From Bacillus sp. NTK034 (GTDB lineage Bacteria; Bacillota; Bacilli; Bacillales; Cytobacillaceae), in contig NZ_JAFKOJ010000001.1 of NCBI RefSeq assembly GCF_017303275.1, positions 744,001 through 808,000 of the forward strand: DNA of 64,000 nt, given 5' to 3'. Position numbers and translations under genes: made by a program. Each line of letters opens with the position of its first letter. Position 1 is the first letter of the stretch. This document shows, piece by piece, positions 39,944-49,750 of the stretch. The notes beneath the pieces were generated by a model. It worked only from the letters and a program-made list of their open reading frames with translations. It was not told the origin of the DNA and ran no database searches.

Positions 39944-41232
39944 TGGAAAAAATCACTTTTGACCAGCTTCAGGAAGAGCTGTATTATGAAAGCCTCGAAA
40001 ATGGGCTGGATGTATATATTTTGCCGAAAAAGGGATTTAACAAGACTTATGCCACGTTTACAACGAAATATGGTTCGATTGACAATCATTTCCTGCCTCC
40101 CGAAAAAGATGAATTTGTAAAAGTTCCAGATGGGATAGCTCATTTTTTGGAGCACAAGCTATTTGAAAAAGAAGATGGCGATGTATTCCAGCAATTCAGT
40201 AAGCAGGGAGCATCGGCTAATGCTTTTACTTCTTTTACAAGGACGGCTTATTTATTCTCCAGCACATCTAATGTAGAGTTGAACCTTGAGACGCTGATTG
40301 ATTTTGTGCAGGATCCTTATTTTACAGAAAAGACTGTTGAAAAAGAGAAAGGCATCATCGGTCAGGAAATTACCATGTATGATGACAATCCTGACTGGCG
40401 CCTATATTTTGGCCTCATCGAAAATATGTACAAAAACCATCCGGTTAAAATCGATATCGCAGGTACGATCGAGTCCATTTCCCATATCACAAAAGATATG
40501 CTGTATGAATGCTATGAAACCTTCTACCACCCAAGCAACATGCTTCTGTTCATCGTCGGACCCGTTGATCCGGATCAGATAATGTCCCAGGTGAGGAATA
40601 ATCAAAGCAAGAAGAATTATAAAGAGTTGCCTGAAATAAAACGCCAATTCGAAGAAGAGCCTGCTGAAGCGGCTGAAAAGAAAAAAGTGCTTGAGATGAA
40701 TGTCCAGACATCAAAGTGCCTTGTTGGGATAAAGAGCAGTAATGCAAACCAGTCCGGCAAGGAAATGCTTAAAAATGAGCTGAGTCTGAATGTGCTTCTG
40801 GATATCCTATTCGGTAAAAGCTCTGAGCACTACAGCTCACTGTATAATGAAGGATTAATTGATGACACGTTCTCATTTGATTATACACAGGAAGAGGGCT
40901 TTGGTTTTGCCATGGTCGGCGGGGACACAAATGATCCTGACCGTTTGGCAGAAACATTGAAAAAGATGCTGCTGGATGCGAGGGAAAAGGGAGCTGTTTC
41001 ACAGGAAACACTGGATCGGACAAAGAAGAAGAAAATAGGCGCATTCCTGCGTGCTGTCAATTCTCCTGAATATATAGCCAATCAATTTACCCGGTATGCT
41101 TTTAATGAGATGGATTTGTTTGATGTAGTGCCGACGCTTGAAAGCATTACACTTGAGGATGTGGAAAATGCGGCTGGTAATTTGATAAGCGAAGAACGGT
41201 TTACGGTTTGTCAGGTTGTGCCTAAGAAATAA
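39943..41232 (+). CDS. ymfH: M16-family zinc protease YmfH
   Basis: A 429-residue M16 peptidase with the intact inverted zinc motif HFLEH in PDGIAHFLEHKLFEKEDGD at about residue 66. It is the presumed catalytic partner of YmfF, whose stop codon overlaps its start. Family annotation links it to EF-P 5-aminopentanol modification; what it cleaves is not established. ATG 39943 follows GGAGGGG. A terminator separates it from ymfI. Confidence 0.92.
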   Translation: MEKITFDQLQEELYYESLENGLDVYILPKKGFNKTYATFTTKYGSIDNHFLPPEKDEFVKVPDGIAHFLEHKLFEKEDGDVFQQFSKQGASANAFTSFTRTAYLFSSTSNVELNLETLIDFVQDPYFTEKTVEKEKGIIGQEITMYDDNPDWRLYFGLIENMYKNHPVKIDIAGTIESISHITKDMLYECYETFYHPSNMLLFIVGPVDPDQIMSQVRNNQSKKNYKELPEIKRQFEEEPAEAAEKKKVLEMNVQTSKCLVGIKSSNANQSGKEMLKNELSLNVLLDILFGKSSEHYSSLYNEGLIDDTFSFDYTQEEGFGFAMVGGDTNDPDRLAETLKKMLLDAREKGAVSQETLDRTKKKKIGAFLRAVNSPEYIANQFTRYAFNEMDLFDVVPTLESITLEDVENAAGNLISEERFTVCQVVPKK

Positions 41233-41244
41233 AAAGCTGTTTCA

Positions 41245-41277
41245 GCAGAGCGCCATAAAAGGCGCTTTGCTTTTTTT
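41245..41277 (+). terminator. Intrinsic terminator of ymfH
   Basis: GCAGAGCGCC pairs with GGCGCTTTGC around ATAAAA and is followed by seven T. Confidence 0.88.
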
Positions 41278-41291
41278 GAGGAGTGTATGAA

Positions 41292-42014
41292 ATGAGAAAA
41301 TTTGCGTTAATAACTGGAGCGAGCGGAGGAATCGGCCAGGCAATCAGCATCAAACTGGCGGAGGAAGGCTATTCACTTTATTTGCATTACAATCAAAACA
41401 AGCAGAGTATAAACAGTCTGCTGGACCGCCTGCAGACCTTTGACGGAGAATATATTCCGATCCAGGCTGACCTGTCTGTACAAGGCGGCTATAAAAAAAT
41501 TATACCAAATATCTTCTCTCTTGATGCCATTATCCATAATAGCGGGTCAGCACAATATGGACTTCTTACGGAATTGCCGGAAAAGGAAACAGAGTCGCTG
41601 ATGAATCTTCATGTGACCTCACCGCTCCTGCTGACCAAAGAGCTTCTGCCAAAACTTATTTCAAAGGGCAGCGGGAATGTCGTAGTTATTTCCTCTATAT
41701 GGGGCCAGACGGGTGCGGCTTGTGAAGTTGCATACTCAGCAGCAAAGGGTGCACAAATTGCTTTTGCCAAAGCTTTAAGCAAGGAAGTTGCCTTAAGCGG
41801 GGTGAGGGTTAATGCTGTTGCACCAGGTGCCGTCGAGACCGCCATGCTGAATGATTTTACTGAAGAAGAGCTCGATGCCGTTAAAAGCGGCATTCCCATG
41901 GGCAGGCTTGCACTGCCTGCTGACATTGCCAACTCCGTTTCCTTCCTTCTTTCAGAAAAGGCAACCTATATTACCGGACAGGTCTTGGCTGTAAATGGCG
42001 GCTGGTATACGTAA
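41292..42014 (+). CDS. ymfI: EF-P 5-aminopentanone reductase YmfI (SDR)
   Basis: A 240-residue short-chain dehydrogenase that in B. subtilis reduces 5-aminopentanone on EF-P Lys32 to 5-aminopentanol. The cofactor motif TGASGGIGQA is near residue 8 and the catalytic YxxxK is YSAAK in CEVAYSAAKGAQIAF, preceded by the serine in VVISSIWGQ. ATG 41292 follows GAGGAGTG; the GTG at 41283 would place the ribosome site inside the gene. It closes the ymfF-H-I modification set. Confidence 0.93.
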   Translation: MRKFALITGASGGIGQAISIKLAEEGYSLYLHYNQNKQSINSLLDRLQTFDGEYIPIQADLSVQGGYKKIIPNIFSLDAIIHNSGSAQYGLLTELPEKETESLMNLHVTSPLLLTKELLPKLISKGSGNVVVISSIWGQTGAACEVAYSAAKGAQIAFAKALSKEVALSGVRVNAVAPGAVETAMLNDFTEEELDAVKSGIPMGRLALPADIANSVSFLLSEKATYITGQVLAVNGGWYT

Positions 42015-42018
42015 CTCC

Positions 42019-42049
42019 CAAGTGTTCAAAAAAGTGTCACTTGTTTTTT
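42019..42049 (+). terminator. Intrinsic terminator of ymfI
   Basis: CAAGTG pairs with CACTTG and is followed by six T; the stem is short. Confidence 0.65.
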
Positions 42050-42074
42050 GGTTATGTCTATTAGTGCATGCATA

Positions 42075-42103
42075 TTTTACTCAGCCCCTAAGCACAATAT
42101 AAT
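42075..42103 (+). promoter_or_regulatory. Possible promoter of ymfJ
   Basis: A consensus TATAAT at 42098-42103 with TTTTAC 17 bases upstream. The -35 is poor. I recall ymfJ as forespore-expressed in B. subtilis but could not place a SigG promoter with confidence. Confidence 0.35.
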
Positions 42104-42130
42104 TGTACAACATTTAAAGGAGGCAAAATT

Positions 42131-42388
42131 ATGTCTGTACTAGATAACTGGCAGCAGTGGAAAGATTTCCTTGGCGATCGTCTTCATCAGGGAATGGATC
42201 AGGGAATGAATAAGGAAACTGTAAATGACCTTGCTTTTCAAATTGGCGATTATTTAGCCAAGCAGGTTGAGCCAAAGAATGACCAGGAAAAAATCCTTGC
42301 TGATCTTTGGTCCGTAGCAAGTCCGGAAGAGCAGCATGCCATTGCAAATATAATGGTAAAGCTTGTTCAAAATGACGGTACTCACTAA
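42131..42388 (+). CDS. ymfJ: DUF3243 protein YmfJ
   Basis: An 85-residue small acidic protein of DUF3243, starting MSVLDNWQQWKDFLGDRLHQG and containing NDLAFQIGDYLAKQVEPKNDQE and PEEQHAIANIMVKLVQ. It is conserved next to ymfI and ymfK in Bacillus and has no known function. It has a strong AAAGGAGG ribosome site and its own terminator, so it is likely monocistronic. Confidence 0.88.
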   Translation: MSVLDNWQQWKDFLGDRLHQGMDQGMNKETVNDLAFQIGDYLAKQVEPKNDQEKILADLWSVASPEEQHAIANIMVKLVQNDGTH

Positions 42389-42406
42389 GAATTTTATAGC
42401 AATCAG

Positions 42407-42440
42407 CGAAAAGAGAGGAAATCCTCTCTTTTCGTTTTTC
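42407..42440 (+). terminator. Intrinsic terminator of ymfJ
   Basis: CGAAAAGAGAGGA pairs perfectly with TCCTCTCTTTTCG, followed by TTTTTC. Confidence 0.9.
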
Positions 42441-42479
42441 CCCCAGAAAGATTTCCTTCCCGGTCAAACGGGTTTTTTC

Positions 42480-42508
42480 TTTCATATTAGTAAAAAATCA
42501 TATATTAT
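42480..42508 (+). promoter_or_regulatory. Possible promoter of ymfK
   Basis: TTTCAT at 42480-42485, 17-base spacer, TATTAT at 42503-42508. The -35 matches only half of the consensus. Confidence 0.3.
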
Positions 42509-42622
42509 AGAACCTAGATGAAAATTTAGGATAAGTTTAATAAAAATTTACATAACCAAAAGTTATATATATACATATAAAATGCGCAAATAGGTGCGCA
42601 TCATGCAGGAGGAGGTTTTCCG

Positions 42623-43414
42623 GTGGAGAAAACAGAATGGTATTTGGAATATGAAATCCAAAAGAATCGTCCAGGCTTGCTTGGTGACATTTCTTCCCTG
42701 CTGGGTATGCTTTCGATTAATATTGTCACGATCAATGGTGTGGATGAAGGCCGAAGAGGCTTGCTGATCTTGGCTAAAGACCACGAACAGATTGAACGCT
42801 TAAAGTCTATTCTTAATACAATGGATACGATTAAAGTGATCAAGCTACGGGAGCCTAAACTCAGAGACCGTCTTGCCGTGCGCCATGGAAGATACATTCA
42901 AAGGGATGCAGATGACAAGAAAACGTTTAGGTTTGTAAGGGATGAGCTTGGTCTGCTGGTCGATTTCATGGCCGAATTATTTAAACAGGAAGGGCACAAG
43001 CTAATAGGGATCAGAGGAATGCCAAGGGTTGGAAAGACAGAATCCATTGTCGCTTCAAGTGTCTGTGCGAACAAACGATGGCTATTTGTTTCATCCACTC
43101 TGCTTAAGCAGACGATACGCAACCAGCTGATCGAGGATGAGTATAATGAAAACAATTTGTTCATAATAGACGGAATTGTCTCAACCAGACGTGCAAACGA
43201 ACGGCACTGGCAGCTTGTCCGGGAAATTATGCGCCTTCCTGCAGTAAAGGTAGTTGAGCATCCGGATATTTTTGTGCAAAACACTGAATACTCTCTTAAT
43301 GATTTTGATTATATTATTGAGCTCCGTCATGATCCTGAGGAAGAGATTACTTATGATGTAGTAGAGAAAAACAATATGTTCTCGGAATCTGATTTTGGAG
43401 GCTTTGATTTTTAG
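42623..43414 (+). CDS. ymfK: DUF3388 protein YmfK
   Basis: A 263-residue conserved protein. The first 75 residues look like an ACT-type ligand-binding domain (NRPGLLGDISSLLGMLSINI, then KSILNTMDTIKVIKL), and the remainder is the DUF3388 region with a P-loop-like GMPRVGKTESIV near residue 137. That suggests nucleotide binding controlled by a small ligand, which is inference. The start is GTG 42623 behind CAGGAGGAGG. It precedes rodZ by about 20 bases and is probably co-transcribed with it. Confidence 0.87.
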   Translation: MEKTEWYLEYEIQKNRPGLLGDISSLLGMLSINIVTINGVDEGRRGLLILAKDHEQIERLKSILNTMDTIKVIKLREPKLRDRLAVRHGRYIQRDADDKKTFRFVRDELGLLVDFMAELFKQEGHKLIGIRGMPRVGKTESIVASSVCANKRWLFVSSTLLKQTIRNQLIEDEYNENNLFIIDGIVSTRRANERHWQLVREIMRLPAVKVVEHPDIFVQNTEYSLNDFDYIIELRHDPEEEITYDVVEKNNMFSESDFGGFDF

Positions 43415-43435
43415 TAAGTTGGAAGGTGTTGTAAA

Positions 43436-44356
43436 TTGACAGAACTAGGCAATCGTTTAAAAGAAGCGCGGCTGGCTAAAGATATGAGCCTTGACGATCT
43501 GCAGAAGGTCACAAAAATACAAAAGCGCTATTTGATGGGAATTGAAGAGGGCGATTATAGCATGATGCCCGGAAAGTTTTATGTCAGGGCATTTATAAAG
43601 CAATATGCTGAAGCGGTTGGAATTGAGCCGGAAGAAATTTTCGAGCAGTATAAAAATGACATTCCGGCACAGGTGGATGATGATATTCCGGAAAAGCTTT
43701 CCCGTGTTCAATCCAGAAAAGATTTATCGGGCAGGACTTCAAAGGTATTCGATATTCTTCCAAAGGTACTCATTGGTGTCTTTATAATTGGTCTCATCGC
43801 GGTCCTTTATAATTTCCTTGGGGCCAAAGATCAGGCGGATAATGATGAAAAGCCATCAGATCGGACAGATGGGCAGACGGTCATAGAAGAGTCTGAAAAC
43901 CTTGCTGATAGTAAAAAAGATGAAAATGATAAAGATGAATCAGCAGGTAAGAAAGAAGAATCTGCTGACAAAGAGACTGCTGAGGATAATTCTGAGGAAC
44001 AGGAAGCCGAGGAAGCGCCAAAGCAGGAGGTTGCTGTGGTGCAATCCAGCGGAAATGGAACGGTTTATGAATTGAAAAATGCGGACAAGTTTGAACTGGA
44101 GGTTTTGTCTACAGGAGAAACTTGGGTGAATATCAAGAACGGCAAAGGGGATTCCCTCTTCCAGGGAATGCTGACTTCGAATGGCACGAAAAGCCAGAAG
44201 GTAGACTTTTCAAAGGAAACGGAAGCTTCCATTGTAGTCGGAAATTCGACTCAAACTGAAATCTATGTAAACGGCGAAAAAATTGAGTATAAGGTGCCGC
44301 CTTCACAATCCGTCAAGCAGGATATAACCATAAAGTACGCGCCGAAGAACGAATAG
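43436..44356 (+). CDS. rodZ: RodZ-family cytoskeletal protein (YmfM)
   Basis: A 306-residue single-pass membrane protein linking MreB to the cell-wall elongation machinery. Residues 1-70 form a Cro/CI-type helix-turn-helix (LGNRLKEARLAKDMSLDDLQ, then YLMGIEEGDY), the membrane helix is at about 113-131 (VLIGVFIIGLIAVLYNFL), an acidic Lys/Glu/Asp linker follows, and the C-terminus is the periplasm-side DUF4115 beta domain. TTG 43436 follows AAGGTG. Its stop lies in the terminator stem. pgsA follows as in B. subtilis. Confidence 0.92.
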   Translation: MTELGNRLKEARLAKDMSLDDLQKVTKIQKRYLMGIEEGDYSMMPGKFYVRAFIKQYAEAVGIEPEEIFEQYKNDIPAQVDDDIPEKLSRVQSRKDLSGRTSKVFDILPKVLIGVFIIGLIAVLYNFLGAKDQADNDEKPSDRTDGQTVIEESENLADSKKDENDKDESAGKKEESADKETAEDNSEEQEAEEAPKQEVAVVQSSGNGTVYELKNADKFELEVLSTGETWVNIKNGKGDSLFQGMLTSNGTKSQKVDFSKETEASIVVGNSTQTEIYVNGEKIEYKVPPSQSVKQDITIKYAPKNE

Positions 44357-44385
44357 TCATCTTTAGATGACTATTTTCGCTTTTT
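44353..44385 (+). terminator. Intrinsic terminator of rodZ
   Basis: ATAGTCATCT pairs with AGATGACTAT and is followed by TTTCGCTTTTT. The left arm contains the stop codon. Confidence 0.85.
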
Positions 44386-44471
44386 ATGTAAAAATTATCA
44401 GTAAAAGGATTGAGCAATTGTCTTAAACTTTTTCTGCAAGAAGCTTCATTTATAATACTTGGAGGTAAAAC

Positions 44472-45050
44472 ATGAATCTGCCAAATAAAATTACAGTGTC
44501 CCGTATCTTGCTGATACCAATATTTCTGCTCGTTATGCTCATCCCTCTTTCATGGGGAAATGTAGAGTTGTTAGGAGCTGAAATGCCCGTTACCCATCTG
44601 ATTGGAGCTCTTATTTTTATTATTGCTTCAGTTACCGATTGGGTCGACGGCTACTTTGCCCGCAAGTACAATCTGGTTACAAACCTGGGCAAGTTTCTTG
44701 ATCCGCTTGCAGACAAGCTTCTCGTCTCTGCAGCATTAATTGTTCTGGTTGATCTTGGTCTGGCTCCATCATGGATTGTCATTATAATAATCAGCCGGGA
44801 ATTTGCTGTAACAGGTTTAAGGCTTGTTCTGGCGGGGGAAGGAGAAGTAGTCGCAGCGAATCAGCTTGGCAAAATCAAAACCTGGGCACAAATCGTGGCC
44901 ATTTCTGCACTGCTTTTACATAATATTATTTTTGAAATGGTTTCAATCCGGTTTGACCTGATTGCCCTTTGGGTTGCGATGTTCTTTACGATCTGGTCCG
45001 GCTGGGACTACTTTGCTAAAAACAAGCAGGCCTTCATTAACTCAAAATAA
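44472..45050 (+). CDS. pgsA: Phosphatidylglycerophosphate synthase
   Basis: Membrane enzyme joining CDP-diacylglycerol and glycerol 3-phosphate, first step to phosphatidylglycerol and cardiolipin. The 192-residue protein has the full CDP-alcohol phosphotransferase motif, DWVDGYFAR followed at fixed spacing by GKFLDPLADK, and about five hydrophobic segments. Start ATG 44472 follows TTGGAGG. It precedes cinA by 27 bases and is likely co-transcribed with it. Confidence 0.96.
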   Translation: MNLPNKITVSRILLIPIFLLVMLIPLSWGNVELLGAEMPVTHLIGALIFIIASVTDWVDGYFARKYNLVTNLGKFLDPLADKLLVSAALIVLVDLGLAPSWIVIIIISREFAVTGLRLVLAGEGEVVAANQLGKIKTWAQIVAISALLLHNIIFEMVSIRFDLIALWVAMFFTIWSGWDYFAKNKQAFINSK

Positions 45051-45077
45051 TTACTTTACCCAGAAGGGGGCTTTTGA

Positions 45078-46328
45078 ATGAATGCTGAAATTATAGCTGT
45101 CGGGTCTGAGCTTTTACTTGGACAAATAGTAAATACAAATGCCCGCTTTCTGTCCCGGCAGCTTGCAGAACTGGGCATTAACGTTTTTTACCATACAGTG
45201 GTTGGAGATAATCCCGAGCGCCTAAAATCGGTGATCAAAATTGCCGAAGGCCGTTCTGACCTGATCGTCTTCACGGGCGGACTGGGACCGACAAAGGATG
45301 ATTTAACGAAAGAAACGATTGCCCGCCATCTTGGCAAAGAGCTCGTCATGGACGAACAGGCGCTTGAATCTATACAGCTTTATTTTAAACGCACCAACAG
45401 AGAGATGACTGAGAATAATAAAAAACAGGCCCTGGTTCTTAAGGATGCGCAAGTGCTTCCTAACGAGCATGGAATGGCACCCGGAATGATTGACGATAGT
45501 GGCCGGCATGTTTTTATGCTTCTTCCGGGTCCGCCAAATGAGATGGAGCCAATGTTCCTCAAACATGCCTTTCCAGCCCTGCAATCCAAGCTGGGCACCG
45601 AGGATGTGATTGTTTCCCGGGTGCTGCACTTCTTCGGGATTGGAGAAGCCATGCTGGAAACGGAGATTGAAGATATTATCGATGCGCAGAGTAATCCAAC
45701 CATTGCCCCGCTTGCATCTGATGGGGAAGTTACACTGAGGCTCACAGCAAAGCATAGTCAGTCTAACACGGCCATGATGCTGATGGATGAAACTGAAGCC
45801 AAGATCCTCGACCGTGTCGGAGAATTTTTCTATGGCTATGATGACACTTCCTTGATGCATGAGCTTACCAAGCTGATCAAGGAAAACAATATGACTATTT
45901 CCGCTGCTGAGAGTTTAACAGGAGGGATGTTCCAGCAGGAGTTTACCTCTATTCCGGGAGCAGGCGGTCTTCTAAAAGGCGGAGTGGTTTGTTATACAAA
46001 CGAAGTTAAGGCTGAAGTGTTAAAAGTCCGCAAAGAAACGATTGATAACGACGGGGTCGTCAGTGCTCAGTGTGCAGCAGAGCTTGCTGTGAATGTCGCA
46101 AGTCTGACTAACTCAGATATCGGGATCAGCTTCACAGGTGTTGCAGGTCCTGACGAACTGGAAGGCAACCCGGTGGGAACCGTATATATAGGCATCTGGA
46201 TAAAAGGAAAGCCAGTCCAGACTGAAAAGCTGAACCTTGGGGGAACCAGGGCAGCAAACCGGGTCCGTACGGTAAAATACGGCTGCCATTTTCTTATAAA
46301 AGCATTAAAAGAAAGTCAGAGCGCCTAA
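45078..46328 (+). CDS. cinA: CinA-family competence/damage-inducible protein
   Basis: A 416-residue two-domain protein. The N-terminal MoCF-like domain ([32 protein letters not shown]) has ADP-ribose pyrophosphatase activity in homologues, and the C-terminal CinA domain ([22 protein letters not shown]) has nicotinamide-nucleotide deamidase activity. In B. subtilis it is co-expressed with recA under competence. ATG 45078 follows AAGGGGG. A terminator overlaps its stop, and recA has its own promoter. Confidence 0.94.
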   Translation: MNAEIIAVGSELLLGQIVNTNARFLSRQLAELGINVFYHTVVGDNPERLKSVIKIAEGRSDLIVFTGGLGPTKDDLTKETIARHLGKELVMDEQALESIQLYFKRTNREMTENNKKQALVLKDAQVLPNEHGMAPGMIDDSGRHVFMLLPGPPNEMEPMFLKHAFPALQSKLGTEDVIVSRVLHFFGIGEAMLETEIEDIIDAQSNPTIAPLASDGEVTLRLTAKHSQSNTAMMLMDETEAKILDRVGEFFYGYDDTSLMHELTKLIKENNMTISAAESLTGGMFQQEFTSIPGAGGLLKGGVVCYTNEVKAEVLKVRKETIDNDGVVSAQCAAELAVNVASLTNSDIGISFTGVAGPDELEGNPVGTVYIGIWIKGKPVQTEKLNLGGTRAANRVRTVKYGCHFLIKALKESQSA

Positions 46329-46347
46329 AAGCGTTCTGATTTTTTAA
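46316..46347 (+). terminator. Intrinsic terminator of cinA
   Basis: TCAGAGCGC pairs with GCGTTCTGA and is followed by T's; the cinA stop is in the loop side of the stem. Confidence 0.82.
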
Positions 46348-46469
46348 TAGCCTGAAAAATAGGCAGAATTCTTATCAAAATGCTATTTCTTCTATTGATT
46401 CACACCTGAAAATTTCATTTTCCTCCGCATGAATTAATATTTTCGGGCAAAACGTCCCGGTGAAAAAAA

Positions 46470-46483
46470 CGAATGGATGTTCG
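46470..46483. promoter_or_regulatory. LexA (SOS) box upstream of recA
   Basis: CGAATGGATGTTCG matches the Bacillus LexA consensus CGAACRNRYGTTYG at 13 of 14 positions. It ends nine bases before the recA -35 box, where LexA binding would block polymerase. Confidence 0.8.
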
Positions 46484-46492
46484 ACTTTTTGC

Positions 46493-46521
46493 TCGACAAA
46501 TGCATTGAAAAGGTTTATAGT
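46493..46521 (+). promoter_or_regulatory. SigA promoter of recA
   Basis: TCGACA at 46493-46498, 17-base spacer, TATAGT at 46516-46521. A CGAATCTA/TAGATTCG leader hairpin follows at 46549-46573, shortly before AAGGAGGA. Confidence 0.72.
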
Positions 46522-46597
46522 AGAGTTAGGATTTGAGATGAGACAAAACGAATCTAATCAAAAGATAGATTCGTCTATATAAAAGGAGGAACTATTA

Positions 46598-47638
46598 GTG
46601 AGTGATCGTCAAGCAGCTCTTGAAATGGCGTTAAAACAAATAGAAAAGCAATTTGGTAAAGGTTCTATCATGAAGCTTGGTGAACAGACTGACCGCAAAA
46701 TTTCCACTGCACCAAGCGGATCCCTTGCCCTTGATGCAGCTCTTGGGGTAGGCGGCTACCCAAGAGGACGTATTATTGAAATTTATGGACCTGAGAGCTC
46801 AGGTAAAACAACAGTTGCCCTGCATGCAATTGCAGAGGTTCAGGCAAGCGGAGGACAAGCTGCTTTTATCGATGCTGAACATGCTCTAGACCCTGTTTAT
46901 GCACAAAAGCTTGGTGTAAATATTGATGAGCTTCTTCTTTCCCAGCCGGATACAGGTGAGCAGGCGCTTGAAATTGCAGAAGCTCTTGTTCGAAGCGGCG
47001 CTGTGGATATCCTGGTAATTGACTCTGTTGCAGCTCTTGTGCCAAAGGCTGAAATTGAAGGGGAAATGGGTGACTCCCATGTTGGTTTGCAGGCCCGCCT
47101 TATGTCCCAGGCACTTCGTAAACTATCAGGTGCAATCAACAAATCTAAAACCATTGCGATTTTCATTAACCAGATTCGTGAAAAAGTCGGAGTTATGTTC
47201 GGGAATCCTGAAACCACTCCTGGCGGACGCGCATTGAAATTCTACTCTTCTGTCCGTCTTGAAGTGCGCCGTGCAGAAACCCTTAAGCAGGGCAATGAAA
47301 TGGTTGGTAATAAGACAAAGATCAAAGTTGTCAAAAACAAAGTCGCTCCTCCATTCAGAGTAGCGGAAGTAGATATCATGTACGGTGAAGGAATCTCGAA
47401 GGAAGGCGAAATCATCGATCTTGGATCTGAACTGGATATTGTCCAAAAGAGCGGTTCATGGTACTCATTTAACGAAGAGCGCTTAGGCCAAGGCCGTGAA
47501 AACGCCAAAGTATTCCTAAAAGAAAACCCGGAAATTCGCCTCACTATCCAAAAACAAATCCGTGAACACTACGGACTTGACGAAGATAAAGTAATCAGCG
47601 GAGACGAAGAGCAGGAAGAATTCGAGCTTATCGATTAA
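46598..47638 (+). CDS. recA: Recombinase RecA
   Basis: Strand-exchange protein of homologous recombination and LexA co-protease. The 346-residue protein has Walker [10 protein letters not shown] near residue 67, Walker [15 protein letters not shown] loop L1/L2 regions and an acidic tail ending [10 protein letters not shown]. The start is GTG 46598 behind AAAGGAGGA. A LexA box and a SigA promoter precede it, and a terminator follows, so it is a self-contained SOS gene next to cinA. Confidence 0.98.
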   Translation: MSDRQAALEMALKQIEKQFGKGSIMKLGEQTDRKISTAPSGSLALDAALGVGGYPRGRIIEIYGPESSGKTTVALHAIAEVQASGGQAAFIDAEHALDPVYAQKLGVNIDELLLSQPDTGEQALEIAEALVRSGAVDILVIDSVAALVPKAEIEGEMGDSHVGLQARLMSQALRKLSGAINKSKTIAIFINQIREKVGVMFGNPETTPGGRALKFYSSVRLEVRRAETLKQGNEMVGNKTKIKVVKNKVAPPFRVAEVDIMYGEGISKEGEIIDLGSELDIVQKSGSWYSFNEERLGQGRENAKVFLKENPEIRLTIQKQIREHYGLDEDKVISGDEEQEEFELID

Positions 47639-47644
47639 TACTAA

Positions 47645-47678
47645 GAAAAAGCAAAGCCCGGGTGGCTTTGCTTTTCTT
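47645..47678 (+). terminator. Intrinsic terminator of recA
   Basis: AAAAAGCAAAGCC pairs with GGCTTTGCTTTT around a short G-rich loop. Confidence 0.85.
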
Positions 47679-47788
47679 ATGGATAATAAGTGATTCACTA
47701 AGCATTTTTTATTATAGCCAAAACTTGCTTATAATTATTAAGAGTTCAAACCAATCGAAATATTAAGAAAAGCCTTTAGGACAAACCC

Positions 47789-47817
47789 TTGACAATAAAA
47801 TTCCACAGCCTTACAAT
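47789..47817 (+). promoter_or_regulatory. SigA promoter of rny
   Basis: Consensus TTGACA at 47789-47794, 17-base spacer, TACAAT at 47812-47817. One of the best SigA matches in the window. Confidence 0.8.
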
Positions 47818-48059
47818 TAAAAATGTATATTTTACATTTTATATGTAAAGAAATTCTTATTGAGTTAGACATTGTCTGGCTCCAGGCTCCATTGGCTATT
47901 CATACGTTAATATAATGCCAGCCCAAAATGGATGCCCAATGCTTTTTTAAGATTGAAACGTTTAAAAGCCTTAGTGCTGTATGTTGAATTGGACAATGTA
48001 CATGCCGACACTTTAAAAAACGTAACACAAACAAGTTCATAGCAAGAGGAGGTGAAATG

Positions 48060-49622
48060 ATGGATCTAGTAACAGCAATCATCTCCATTTTGCTTGGCCT
48101 AATCGTCGGTGCTATTGTTGGCTATTTTGTTCGCAAATCTATTGCCGAAGCAAAAATTGCAGGAGCTAAAGATGCTGCTGAGCAGATTTTGGAAGACGCA
48201 AAGCGAGAAGCTGAGGCTACGAAGAAAGAAGCCCTGCTTGAAGCGAAAGATGAAATTCACAAGCTTCGCACAGATGCGGAAAGTGAAATTCGTGATCGAA
48301 GAAATGAACTGCAAAAACAAGAAAATCGCTTAATGCAAAGAGAAGAGAACCTTGATCGTAAAGATGAAACGTTAGATAAACGTGAAGTGCTTTTAGAAAA
48401 GAGGGACGATTCTCTTAGCAAAAGACAACAGCATATTGAAGAGATGGAAAGCAAAGTGGACGAGATGATTAAAGAGCAGCAAGCTGAGCTGGAACGTATC
48501 TCAGGCTTGACTCGTGAAGAGGCAAAGTCCATCATTTTAGAGCGCACGGAGCAGGAAGTGGCTCACGATGTCGCTATTATGGTAAAAGAGAGCGAGACTA
48601 GAGCGAAAGAGGACGCAGATAAGAAAGCGAAAGAAATCTTGTCACTGGCTATCCAAAGATGTGCAGCGGATCATGTAGCAGAAACTACTGTATCAGTTGT
48701 CAATCTGCCAAATGATGAGATGAAAGGGCGCATTATTGGCCGTGAAGGCCGTAATATCCGTACTCTGGAAACTCTGACTGGAATTGATCTCATAATCGAT
48801 GATACGCCGGAAGCGGTTATTTTATCCGGTTTTGATCCGATTCGCCGTGAGACTGCACGCTTAGCTTTAGACAAACTGGTTCAGGACGGACGCATCCATC
48901 CAGCCCGAATTGAGGAAATGGTTGATAAGGCCCGCCGTGAAGTGGATGAACACATCCGTGAAATCGGTGAACAAACTACTTTCGAGGTTGGTGTTCACGG
49001 TCTGCATCCAGATTTAATCAAAATTCTTGGCCGTTTAAAATTCCGTACAAGCTACGGTCAGAATGTGTTAAAGCATTCAATGGAAGTGGCTCAGCTTTCA
49101 GGTTTGCTGGCTGCCGAATTAGGACAGGACGAAACATTGGCCCGCCGTGCAGGATTGCTTCATGATATCGGTAAAGCAATCGACCATGAGGTGGAAGGAA
49201 GCCATGTTGAAATAGGTGTGGAGCTTGCCACTAAGTATAAGGAGCATCCTGTTGTCATCAACAGTATCGCTTCCCACCATGGTGACACAGAGCCTACATC
49301 GATCATTGCCGTACTTGTCGCTGCAGCTGATGCTTTATCAGCAGCAAGACCTGGAGCAAGAAGAGAGACGCTTGAGAACTATATTCGCCGTCTGGAAAAG
49401 CTTGAAGAGATTTCAGAATCCTATGATGGCGTTGAAAAATCTTTTGCCATTCAGGCAGGACGCGAAATTCGCATTATGGTTAAACCTGAACAAATTGATG
49501 ACCTTGAAGCTCATCGTTTGGCAAGGGATATCCGTAAGAAGATTGAAGAGGAACTTGATTATCCAGGCCACATCAAGGTCACGGTTATCCGTGAAACGAG
49601 GGCCGTTGAATATGCAAAATAA
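48060..49622 (+). CDS. rny: Ribonuclease Y
   Basis: Membrane-anchored endoribonuclease that starts decay of many mRNAs and works with PNPase and RNase J. The 520-residue product (B. subtilis 520) has an N-terminal membrane helix (residues 4-25), a long coiled coil to about 205, a KH domain ([23 protein letters not shown]) and an HD domain with the HD pair in [17 protein letters not shown] 48060 is seven bases from AGGAGG; the ATG three bases earlier is closer than usual. The long leader may allow extra control. Confidence 0.96.
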   Translation: MDLVTAIISILLGLIVGAIVGYFVRKSIAEAKIAGAKDAAEQILEDAKREAEATKKEALLEAKDEIHKLRTDAESEIRDRRNELQKQENRLMQREENLDRKDETLDKREVLLEKRDDSLSKRQQHIEEMESKVDEMIKEQQAELERISGLTREEAKSIILERTEQEVAHDVAIMVKESETRAKEDADKKAKEILSLAIQRCAADHVAETTVSVVNLPNDEMKGRIIGREGRNIRTLETLTGIDLIIDDTPEAVILSGFDPIRRETARLALDKLVQDGRIHPARIEEMVDKARREVDEHIREIGEQTTFEVGVHGLHPDLIKILGRLKFRTSYGQNVLKHSMEVAQLSGLLAAELGQDETLARRAGLLHDIGKAIDHEVEGSHVEIGVELATKYKEHPVVINSIASHHGDTEPTSIIAVLVAAADALSAARPGARRETLENYIRRLEKLEEISESYDGVEKSFAIQAGREIRIMVKPEQIDDLEAHRLARDIRKKIEEELDYPGHIKVTVIRETRAVEYAK

Positions 49623-49655
49623 AGCGATGCTCATGCATCGCTTTATTTCTTTTTC
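49620..49655 (+). terminator. Intrinsic terminator of rny
   Basis: AAAGCGATGC pairs with GCATCGCTTT around TCAT and is followed by a T-rich tract; it starts at the stop codon. Confidence 0.85.
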
Positions 49656-49750
49656 GGGTGTGCTTTATATTGATGCAGGAAACTGTGTTAAACTAATAAA
49701 AATGACTGGGAAAGAATACATATATCTTTAAAAACAGAAAGGGATATGAC

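Larger units (their letters stand above)
47639..48059. other. Gene-free stretch between recA and rny
   Basis: It holds the recA terminator, the rny promoter and a leader of about 235 bases. A TGTCTGGCTCCAGG segment near 47872 recalls the start of the type 2 repeat at 61475 but the rest of that repeat is absent. Confidence 0.6.

Noticed and set aside
47860..47900. TGTCTGGCTCCAGG-like segment as a copy of the type 2 repeat
   Set aside because: Only the first few bases match; the central hairpin and right end are missing.
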